Positions 26,534 through 32,929 of a stretch of DNA of 34,089 nt are shown here, in pieces. The notes below the pieces were generated by a model. The model worked only from the letters and a program-made list of their open reading frames with translations. It was not told where the DNA came from and did not search any database. The stretch comes from Geobacteraceae bacterium. Lineage in GTDB: Bacteria; Desulfobacterota; Desulfuromonadia; Geobacterales; Geobacteraceae. The position numbers and the translations under genes were made by a program. Within the stretch, counting starts at the first letter, position 1; every line of letters starts with the position of its first letter. The DNA lies in contig JAMPXD010000015.1 in assembly GCA_023701365.1 (NCBI GenBank), positions 1 through 34,089 of the forward strand, given 5' to 3'.

Positions 26534-26740
26534 TCAGGAGTGCTGCTCCGGTTTTGGGGGCAACGGCATCCAGTGGGTAAAAACAGGCACCTGCCTCCTG
26601 TTTATCCTGACGGTACAGGTCGTGATGCTCTCCTTGTTTCCCACGCACGCGTAATCATGGCCGAAAACCGGATACGGGGTGAAAAGGAGAACGCGTTCAG
26701 ACGCATTCGGCAGTTCATCCTTCGCAGCGATCCATTTCAT
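26534..26740 (-). CDS. DUF551 domain protein, phage-type orphan
   Basis: A short protein of 68 residues in the form that begins MKWIAAKDELPNASERVLLF and ends THWMPLPPKPE. This is the pattern of DUF551, a family found largely in phages and prophages (typically WISVKDRLP ... VTHWMPLPEPP). Its biochemical function is unknown. The start is uncertain: ATG at 26740 has AGGGAAGGAA just upstream; ATG at 26755 or 26764 would add five or eight residues, and the frame stays open to 26878, overlapping dctM. It is read in the same direction as dctM, 91 bases after its stop, so it may ride on that transcript. No other phage gene is nearby. Confidence 0.65.
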   Translation of the reverse strand: MKWIAAKDELPNASERVLLFTPYPVFGHDYACVGNKESITTCTVRINRRQVPVFTHWMPLPPKPEQHS

Positions 26741-26831
26741 TTCCTTCCCTTTCATTGCGTTCATCGGGAACCCCTGAACGCTTATCTGGTCAGTCTCTTT
26801 GGGCACTGAGCTGGCGCAAGCCACGAAATAA

Positions 26832-28211
26832 TCAGTACCCCAGCATATGCGGCAGCCACAGGGAGATCGCCGGGACATAGGTGATCAGCAGCATGAACCC
26901 CACCATGGCGATGAGCCATGGCAGCACTGCCACGGTTAGTTCGGTAATCCCCATCTTGGTAATGCCGCTGGCCACGTACAGGTTCAACCCGACCGGCGGA
27001 TGACACATGCCGACTTCCATGTTCACCGTAATCAGGATGCCGAAGTGGATCGGATCGATGCCGAGCTGCATCGCCACCGGGAACAGTATCGGTGCGAGGA
27101 TCAGGATGATGGAGGAGGGTTCCATTACGTTGCCGGCAGCCAGCAGCAGCAGATTCACAACCAGCAGGAAGGAGATCATCCCGAGGTTGTGACCGATGAT
27201 CCAATCTGCCATGATCTGGGGAATCTGCTCGGAGGTCATCAGAAACGAGAACAGCACCGCGTTGGTGATGATATAGAGCAGCATCGCCGACATGTTGGCC
27301 GAGTCCAGCAGGGCCTTGGGTATCCTCTTGAACGACATGTCCTTGTAGACGAAAACCGCGACGATAAAGGCATAAACGGCGCTTATGGCTGCTGCTTCAG
27401 TGGGGGTGAACATGCCGCTGTAGATCCCCCCCAGGACGATCACGATCAGCAGCAGTCCCCAGATGCACTCGCGCAGGGCCTTGAGCCGTTCAGCCCAGCT
27501 GGCCCTGGGCAGGCGCGGGTAGTTGTACTTTCTCGCGCGATACCAGGCGACCGAACCGAGCAGCAGTGCGAGCATGAGCCCCGGGACCACCCCGGCCATG
27601 AAGAGCGCACCCACCGAGGAGTTGGTGGCCACGGCATAGATCACCATCACGATGGAGGGTGGAATCAGGATGCCGAGAGAACCGGATGTGGAAATTACCC
27701 CGGCCCCGAAATTCTTGGGAAAGCCGGCCTTCACCATTGCCGGCAGAAGGATCGAGCCGATAGCAACGACCGTGGCCGGACTCGATCCGGAAACCGCGGC
27801 GAACAGGGCGCAGGCCATTACTCCCGCCAGCCCCAGGCCGCCGTGCCAGTGCCCCACCATGGCGGTGGCAAAGTTGATCATCCGTTTCGCCACGCCGCCG
27901 TGGGTGAGGAAATTGCCCGCCAGGATGAAGAACGGGATCGCCATGATCTCGAATTTTTCGATGCCGGTGAAAAGCTTCATCGCCACCGCTTCCACCGGAA
28001 CTTCCGACATGAAGAACAGGAAGGTGAGCACGGTCAGGCCGAGCGAGATGGAAATCGGCATGCCGGTCAGCATCAGCCCGATCAACAGGGCAAAGACGAT
28101 GCCGGCCTTGCCGAGCATTGCGATGGCCAGCAGCGCCGCCGCAATACCCCCCACCCAGGCGGCGGCCCGGCCTGTCGTCATCGGTGCCATACTTTCAACG
28201 TGTGCGCTCAT
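26832..28211 (-). CDS. dctM: TRAP transporter large permease, DctM
   Basis: The 459-residue transport subunit of a tripartite ATP-independent periplasmic transporter, which uses an ion gradient for uptake of organic acids. It is highly hydrophobic with about a dozen membrane segments. Family motifs are visible: MAIPFFILAGNFLTHGGVAKRM, ACALFAAVSGSSPATVVAIG, GSLGILIPPSI, TEAAAISAVYA, and the C-terminal HPPVGLNLYVASGI. The ATG overlaps the dctQ stop by four bases (ATGA), so synthesis is coupled. The order dctP-dctQ-dctM is the common TRAP arrangement. An N-terminal extension of about 15 residues (MSAHVESMAPMTTGR) precedes the first helix. Confidence 0.93.
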   Translation of the reverse strand: MSAHVESMAPMTTGRAAAWVGGIAAALLAIAMLGKAGIVFALLIGLMLTGMPISISLGLTVLTFLFFMSEVPVEAVAMKLFTGIEKFEIMAIPFFILAGNFLTHGGVAKRMINFATAMVGHWHGGLGLAGVMACALFAAVSGSSPATVVAIGSILLPAMVKAGFPKNFGAGVISTSGSLGILIPPSIVMVIYAVATNSSVGALFMAGVVPGLMLALLLGSVAWYRARKYNYPRLPRASWAERLKALRECIWGLLLIVIVLGGIYSGMFTPTEAAAISAVYAFIVAVFVYKDMSFKRIPKALLDSANMSAMLLYIITNAVLFSFLMTSEQIPQIMADWIIGHNLGMISFLLVVNLLLLAAGNVMEPSSIILILAPILFPVAMQLGIDPIHFGILITVNMEVGMCHPPVGLNLYVASGITKMGITELTVAVLPWLIAMVGFMLLITYVPAISLWLPHMLGY

Positions 28212-28864
28212 TTGACACCTCCGTGCGAAACTCCGGCGGGATGGATCGGGTCCACCGTCAGTCCGATACCCTCAGCCTCGCCGATCCCTTCGACGTGTGC
28301 CGCGTCGTGGTGAGGCAGTTCGCCGGTGCGGGCAAAGCTCCAGCTCACCTGCAGAAACCGGAAGCACATCAGGTACGACCCCAGGGGAATGGCCGAGTAC
28401 ACAATCCAGGTCGGCCACTCCAGATCCGGGGTGATCGGCCCCTGGGGGACATCGCCGGTGGCTATCCCGATCAGGGTGTACAGGGCGTAGTGCAAGCCGT
28501 TCTCCCAGACGAAGCGCGCGCCCAGCGTGCCGATCAGGCCGGTGAAGAGAGCGCCGCTTGAGAGGCCGAACAGCACCGATGCCTTGCGCCACTTCTCGGG
28601 GAGGCGATTGATGAGTACATCCACGCCAACGTGAATCCCGGTGCGTACGCCATAGGCGGCGCCGAACTTGGCCATCCAGACAAACATGTAGATGCACAGC
28701 TCCTGGGCCCAGCTCATGTTGAGGGTCAGCAGCCAGTCCTGCAGGCCCGGAATCGGAAAGCCCGACAAGTAGCGGTGGAGGACGGCGACAAAGATGACGA
28801 TTGTCGCCGCGCCGATGAGGAAGGTGATTATCCATTCCTCCAGGTGGTCAAGGTATTTCATCAT
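28208..28864 (-). CDS. dctQ: TRAP transporter small permease, DctQ
   Basis: The small membrane subunit that pairs with DctM. About 218 residues with four membrane helices. The first contains WIITFLIGAATIVIFVAVLH, and the typical W-A-Q-E-L-C-I-Y motif follows (MSWAQELCIYMFVWMAKFGA), then GAAYGVRTGIHVGVDVLINR. The C-terminal 40 residues are hydrophilic and longer than in many DctQ (ELPHHDAAHVEGIGEAEGIG). Start ATG 28864 is chosen because AGGAG stands ten bases upstream; ATG at 28873 or 28861 are alternatives. It follows dctP by 91 bases, across a hairpin. Confidence 0.9.
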   Translation of the reverse strand: MMKYLDHLEEWIITFLIGAATIVIFVAVLHRYLSGFPIPGLQDWLLTLNMSWAQELCIYMFVWMAKFGAAYGVRTGIHVGVDVLINRLPEKWRKASVLFGLSSGALFTGLIGTLGARFVWENGLHYALYTLIGIATGDVPQGPITPDLEWPTWIVYSAIPLGSYLMCFRFLQVSWSFARTGELPHHDAAHVEGIGEAEGIGLTVDPIHPAGVSHGGVK

Positions 28865-28910
28865 GACGTTCATTCTCCTGCGTGGTGGTTGTCTGCTCAA
28901 GCTTCAGGCG

Positions 28911-28947
28911 CGACAAAACCGCTGCGTGGAGCACAGCGGCTTTGTCG
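28911..28947 (-). terminator. Intercistronic hairpin between dctP and dctQ
   Basis: Arms cgacaaaaccgctg and cagcggctttgtcg pair over 14 bases with one mismatch around a nine-base loop. It lies just after the dctP stop on the minus strand and lacks a U-run. It could protect the dctP mRNA end and so raise binding protein over permease, a common ratio in such transporters. Confidence 0.6.
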
Positions 28948-28955
28948 GGTGCTGC

Positions 28956-29951
28956 CTAGTTGGGATTGTAGCCGGTTTCCTTGTAGACTTCGTTGACAAT
29001 ATCGGCACCGATCCGGCCCATGTTGTCCTTGTGGGTTTTATCCATCGCCTTTTTCCAGGCGGCGCGCTCCTGGGGGGTCAGGGCGATGAACTGTGACTTG
29101 CCGGACTTCTTGACGGCAGCCAGGGCCTCGTCGTTATCCTTCTTGGCGACGTCATTGGCATACTTGGTGGCGTCTACCATGGCGCTTTCAAGCTGGCCGC
29201 GAATGTCGGCAGGGAGGCCGTTCCAGAACTTCTTGTTGACGAGCACCGCATAACCGAGATAGCCGTGGTTGGAGAGGGTCACGTATTTTTGCACTTCGTG
29301 CATTTTCTGGGTGTACAGGTTGGAAGGGGGGTTCTCGGTACCGTCAACCACACCGGTCTGCAGGGCCTGGTAGACCTCGGAAAAGGCCATTACCTGGGGA
29401 ATGGCTCCCACGGAGCGCATCTGCGCGTCGAGCACCTTGGAGGACTGGATCCGCAACTTCTGCCCCTTGAAGTCGGCGGTCGCCTTGAGCGGCTTGTTGG
29501 CGCTCATTACCTTGAAACCGTTATCCCAGTACGCAAGGCCGAGGATACCCTTGGGCTCCAGCTTGTTGAGCAGCTTCCGCCCCAGCGGCCCCTGGGTTAC
29601 CTTGTGCAGTTCCTTGTAATCGTCAAAGATAAAGGGGAGGTCGAACACCTCGAATTCCTTCACCCCCAGGGGGGCGAACTTGGCCAGCGAGGGGGCCAGC
29701 ATCTGCACCGCGCCCATCTGCAACGCCTCCATCTCCTCCTTGTCCTTGTAGAGCTGGCTGTTCGGGTAGACCTCGACCTTCACCTTTCCCTTGGTCCGCT
29801 CCTCGGCGAGCTTCTTGAAGTATTCGGCCGCCTGCCCCTTGGGGGTGTTCACGGCCACCACGTGGCTGAACTTGATCACGATCGGGGCGGCCATGGCGGT
29901 CGAGGCGAATGCCAGCATCAGGGTGGTGATAAACAACGATTTCAGTTTCAT
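28956..29951 (-). CDS. dctP: TRAP transporter solute-binding protein, DctP
   Basis: The periplasmic substrate-binding subunit, 331 residues. A Sec signal peptide (MKLKSLFITTLMLAFASTAMA) is cut near residue 21. The mature start IVIKFSHVVAVNTPKGQAAE, then GKVKVEVYPNSQLYKDKEEM, YWDNGFKVMSANKPL and the carboxylate-binding Arg 167 (LRIQSS) match DctP proteins that bind C4-dicarboxylates or other organic acids. AQMRSVGAIPQVMAFSEVYQ and GVVDGTENP follow in the expected order. RBS AAGGAGA is six bases before the ATG. It heads the minus-strand operon dctP-dctQ-dctM. The exact ligand cannot be settled from sequence. Confidence 0.93.
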   Translation of the reverse strand: MKLKSLFITTLMLAFASTAMAAPIVIKFSHVVAVNTPKGQAAEYFKKLAEERTKGKVKVEVYPNSQLYKDKEEMEALQMGAVQMLAPSLAKFAPLGVKEFEVFDLPFIFDDYKELHKVTQGPLGRKLLNKLEPKGILGLAYWDNGFKVMSANKPLKATADFKGQKLRIQSSKVLDAQMRSVGAIPQVMAFSEVYQALQTGVVDGTENPPSNLYTQKMHEVQKYVTLSNHGYLGYAVLVNKKFWNGLPADIRGQLESAMVDATKYANDVAKKDNDEALAAVKKSGKSQFIALTPQERAAWKKAMDKTHKDNMGRIGADIVNEVYKETGYNPN

Positions 29952-30071
29952 GTTTATTCTCCTTTTTGGAATGTTGCGGGGTCGCGAAGCAACGTCCCGC
30001 GCCTGTTGTCCATCTCTCTTTGTATCTACCCTTTATTTGTGCCCAGTGTAAAACCTTTTTCTATTAACTAT

Positions 30072-30112
30072 GTATTCGATAAGTCGTTCTAAGGGATGAT
30101 AAAATCGAATAC
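30072..30112. promoter_or_regulatory. Inverted repeat upstream of dctP, possible regulator site
   Basis: Perfect arms gtattcgat (30072-30080) and atcgaatac (30104-30112) with 23 bases between them, 120-160 bases ahead of the dctP start. The spacing puts the two arm centres about 32 bases apart, three DNA turns, which suits two half-sites on the same face of the helix. The binding protein is unknown. Confidence 0.5.
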
Positions 30113-30207
30113 GAATAAATGAGATACTGTTTTAGTAGCAACATGAATGCCAATCCGAAACGGTTTTTTAAAACCTGAAGATCCTTGTATTTAAGCCAGT
30201 CAGTGGT

Positions 30208-30223
30208 TGCAATGCGCCGGCCC
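30208..30223 (-). promoter_or_regulatory. Sigma-54-like element, minus strand
   Basis: On the minus strand gggccggcgcattgca keeps the GG-N10-GC spacing and the TTGCA -12 box of sigma-54 promoters; the -24 box matches only in part (GGC..G). It points towards dctP but would give a leader of about 250 bases. TRAP and Dct systems are often under sigma-54 activators, so it is worth noting but not secure. Confidence 0.3.
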
Positions 30224-30299
30224 GGACAAGGAAAGTGGCTGAATTTGGCCAGCGGGTGGCGGTTTTCAGCCAATTTTGCGGGAGGGGGCCGGAATTGAG

Positions 30300-30327
30300 T
30301 TGACAATTTGCCGGGGACTACTTTAGT
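30300..30327 (+). promoter_or_regulatory. Predicted promoter of the ubiD-family gene
   Basis: -35 TTGACA (30300-30305), a 16-base spacer and -10 TTTAGT (30322-30327, four of six), about 50 bases before the start codon. Confidence 0.45.
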
Positions 30328-30378
30328 TTTACCTTCGTTGATCGAGCTTGCAGAGAGAGGAAGAATGAGGGATTAGCC

Positions 30379-32220
30379 ATGGGGTATCGCAACCTGCGGG
30401 AATGTGTGGATGATCTGGCAAGCAGCGGCGCCCTGATCAGGATCGAACGGGAGGTCGACCCCGACCTGGAAGTGGGGGCGATCCAGCGCCGGGTCTACCA
30501 GGTGGGAGGGCCGGCGCTCCTCTTCAGCAACGCCAGGGGGTGCCGCTTCCCGATGCTCGGCAACCTGTTCGGCACCCTGGAGCGGGCCAGGTTCCTGTTC
30601 CGCGATACCCTGGACGACATCCAGCGGCTGGTGGAGCTGAAGGTCAACCCCGCGGCCCTTTTGCAGCATCCCCTCGGCTTCCTCGGAACCGTGCCGGCAG
30701 CCCTGCACCTCCTCCCCCGCAAGGTCGGGAACGGCCCGATCCTGTCCCATACGACCACCATCGACCAACTCCCCCAGCTGAAGTCGTGGCCTGCCGACGG
30801 CGGCCCCTTCATCACCCTGCCCCAGGTCTATTCGGAGAGCGTCGAGCGCCCCGGCTGGCGCCACTCCAACCTCGGGATGTACCGGGTGCAGCTTGCCGGC
30901 AACCGCTACCGTCTGAACGAGGAGATCGGCCTCCACTACCAGCTCCACCGCGGGATCGGCGTCCACCACGCCGAGGCGCTCGCGGCGGGAATGCCGCTCA
31001 AGGTCAACATCTTCGTCGGCGGCCCGCCTGCCCTCACCGTGGCGGCGGTGATGCCGCTCCCGGAGGGGATGCCAGAGCTCTCCTTCGCCGGGCTCCTGGG
31101 GGGGCGCAGGATCGAGCTGGCCTGCCGGCCCGGCGAGATGCCGATCCCGGCCGAGGCGGATTTCTGCATCAGCGGCACCATCGACCCGGACCGGACCCTC
31201 CCTGAGGGGCCGTTCGGCGACCACCTCGGCTACTACAGCCTGGCCCACGACTTCCCGGTGCTCCGGGTGGAAAAGGTCTGGCACCGGGACGGGGCGATCT
31301 GGCCCTTCACCACGGTCGGCCGCCCCCCCCAGGAGGACACCACCTTCGGCGCCTTCATCCACGAGCTGACCGGCCCGCTGATCCCGACGGTGGTCCCCGG
31401 AGTCCATGCGGTCCACGCGGTTGATGCCGCCGGGGTCCACCCGCTCCTCTTGGCCATCGGCTCCGAGCGCTACCTCCCCTACGGGGGGGAGCGGGAGCCC
31501 CGGGAGCTCCTCACCCTCGCCAACGCCATCCTCGGCCAGGGGCAGCTCTCCCTTGCCAAGTACCTGTTCATTTCTGCCCGGGAGGATAACCCGGGGCTGG
31601 ACTGCCACGACATCCCGACCTTTTTTCGCCATGTCCTGGAAAGGGCCGACTGGCGACGCGACCTCCACTTCCAGACGCAGACCACCATCGACACCCTCGA
31701 CTACTCCGGCACCGCCCTCAACAGGGGGTCGAAGGTGGTCATCGCCGCCGCCGGACCGAAACGGCGGGAACTGCCGACCGAGCTCCCGGCAGGCTTACGC
31801 CTGCCGGACGGTTTCCGCGATCCCCGCGTCTCCCTCCCCGGCGTCCTGGCGGTGAGCGGCCCCCCCTGTGCCGCCTCCCGTGGCTGCGAGGACCCGGCAA
31901 TGGCCGCCTTTGCCGCCTCCTTCGCCCCGGATGACCCGCTCAACCGCTTTCCCCTGGTGGTGTTGGTCGATGACAGCGAGTTCGTCTCCCGCACCCTCAA
32001 CAACTTCCTCTGGGTGGTCTTCACCCGCTCCAATCCCGCCACCGACATCTACGGGGTGGGAAGCGGTGCGGTCTGCAAGCATTGGGGGTGCAGCGGGGCA
32101 CTCATCATCGACGCCCGGACCAAGCCGCACCATGCGCCGCCGCTGGTTGATGATCCTGGGATCGAGCGGCGGGTGGATGAGTTGGGGGCGCCCGGCGGGC
32201 CGCTGCACGGGATTATCTGA
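30379..32220 (+). CDS. UbiD-family decarboxylase, possibly MqnL of the futalosine pathway
   Basis: A prenylated-FMN dependent decarboxylase of 613 residues. The UbiD fold is shown by the N-terminal GYRNLRECVDDLASSGALIR, the central HYQLHRGIGVHHAEAL and the active-site segment LPEGPFGDHLGYYSLAHDFP with its conserved Glu, then VLRVEKVWHRDGAIWPFTTV. The length is greater than for UbiD itself (about 490) and matches long UbiD-like proteins annotated as menaquinone biosynthesis decarboxylases. With mqnA in the same window, decarboxylation of 1,4-dihydroxy-6-naphthoate (MqnL) is the most attractive role, but a decarboxylase for aromatic acids is also possible. ATG 30379 has AGGG eight bases upstream. 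It stands alone, with its own predicted promoter. Confidence 0.85.
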   Translation: MGYRNLRECVDDLASSGALIRIEREVDPDLEVGAIQRRVYQVGGPALLFSNARGCRFPMLGNLFGTLERARFLFRDTLDDIQRLVELKVNPAALLQHPLGFLGTVPAALHLLPRKVGNGPILSHTTTIDQLPQLKSWPADGGPFITLPQVYSESVERPGWRHSNLGMYRVQLAGNRYRLNEEIGLHYQLHRGIGVHHAEALAAGMPLKVNIFVGGPPALTVAAVMPLPEGMPELSFAGLLGGRRIELACRPGEMPIPAEADFCISGTIDPDRTLPEGPFGDHLGYYSLAHDFPVLRVEKVWHRDGAIWPFTTVGRPPQEDTTFGAFIHELTGPLIPTVVPGVHAVHAVDAAGVHPLLLAIGSERYLPYGGEREPRELLTLANAILGQGQLSLAKYLFISAREDNPGLDCHDIPTFFRHVLERADWRRDLHFQTQTTIDTLDYSGTALNRGSKVVIAAAGPKRRELPTELPAGLRLPDGFRDPRVSLPGVLAVSGPPCAASRGCEDPAMAAFAASFAPDDPLNRFPLVVLVDDSEFVSRTLNNFLWVVFTRSNPATDIYGVGSGAVCKHWGCSGALIIDARTKPHHAPPLVDDPGIERRVDELGAPGGPLHGII

Positions 32221-32259
32221 TTCCAAAGTAATTGTTTAGCGGGAAATGAACGAAAACTC

Positions 32260-32288
32260 TTGACGCCTCGCACTGTGGTAATTACAAT
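32260..32288 (+). promoter_or_regulatory. Promoter and palindrome of the mazEF-type genes
   Basis: -35 TTGACG (32260-32265), exactly 17 bases, then -10 TACAAT (32283-32288), each five of six to consensus. The palindrome gtaattac (32278-32285) overlaps the -10 and could be the site for autorepression by the antitoxin. Confidence 0.7.
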
Positions 32289-32323
32289 GTAGGCACTAAA
32301 CAGTTATTTGGAGGACTCCATTC

Positions 32324-32575
32324 ATGAGGACAAACATAATTCGGATAGGCAATTCACAGGGAATACGCATTCCCAAGATTCTCCTTGAGCAGAGTCATCT
32401 TGGAACGGAAGTGGAACTGGAAGTAGAAGACGAAAAAATAGTTATTCGTTCGGCTTCTCGCCCCCGTCAAGGGTGGGGAGATAAATTCAGGCTCATGGCT
32501 GAGAGCGGCGACGACAGGATTGACGAGGATTTGAGCGGACAAACAGAGTGGGACAAGGACGAATGGGAATGGTAA
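32324..32575 (+). CDS. AbrB/MazE-type antitoxin
   Basis: An 83-residue protein with an N-terminal swapped-hairpin AbrB/MazE domain (about 1-45): TNIIRIGNSQGIRIPKILLE, then a beta strand VELEVEDEKIVIR. The acidic C-terminus, with WGDKFRLM and EWDKDEWEW, is of the type that wraps the toxin and blocks its active site. GGAGG precedes the start by about eleven bases. It overlaps the toxin gene by seven bases, the usual order antitoxin then toxin. It probably represses the promoter just upstream. Confidence 0.88.
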   Translation: MRTNIIRIGNSQGIRIPKILLEQSHLGTEVELEVEDEKIVIRSASRPRQGWGDKFRLMAESGDDRIDEDLSGQTEWDKDEWEW

Positions 32576-32892
32576 TCAAACGATTCGATGTATATCTGGT
32601 CAACCTGGACCCGACCGTCGGAAGTGAGATCCGCAAACCCCGGCCGTGTCTCGTCATTTCGCCCGATGAGATGAACCGCTACATTGCTACCGTTATCGTT
32701 GCGCCGATGACCACCAAAGGCAGGAATTACCCTACACGAGTGCCGTGCACTTTCAAGGACAAGGATGGTCAAGTGGTCCTTGACCAAATCAGAACGATTG
32801 ACAAGTCGCGGCTTGTTCAAAAGCTCGGCAGAATCGACAAGCAGACCCAAGAAGAGATTCTGACGATTCTTGCAGAAATGTTTGCACCGTGA
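32569..32892 (+). CDS. MazF/PemK-type toxin, mRNA interferase
   Basis: A 107-residue endoribonuclease of the MazF/PemK family, which cuts mRNA at short single-strand sites. The family start KRFDVYLVNLDPTVGSEIRK, the catalytic region KPRPCLVIS (with the conserved Arg) and the second conserved stretch VIVAPMTTKG are present, as are VVLDQIRTIDKSRL and the C-terminal helix. I chose ATG at 32569, nine bases after AAGGA; ATG at 32563 is only three bases from it. All key segments look intact, so the toxin is probably active and must be held by the upstream antitoxin. Confidence 0.88.
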   Translation: MVIKRFDVYLVNLDPTVGSEIRKPRPCLVISPDEMNRYIATVIVAPMTTKGRNYPTRVPCTFKDKDGQVVLDQIRTIDKSRLVQKLGRIDKQTQEEILTILAEMFAP

Positions 32893-32929
32893 AAGGGCGA
32901 ACAATCATATTTAACATTTGCGAGATACC

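Larger units (their letters stand above)
29952..30378. other. Long divergent intergenic region between dctP and ubiD
   Basis: About 430 bases without a convincing gene, AT-rich between 30050 and 30180. A minus-strand open frame of 80 residues (30064-30306) has no RBS or recognisable protein. The region must hold the promoters of both dctP (minus) and ubiD (plus). It contains a nine-base inverted repeat, a sigma-54-like element and a TTGACA promoter, each listed separately. Confidence 0.7.

Noticed and set aside
30064..30306. Open frame of 80 codons on the minus strand ahead of dctP
   Set aside because: No RBS, no motif, composition unlike the neighbouring genes, and it overlaps the likely control region.
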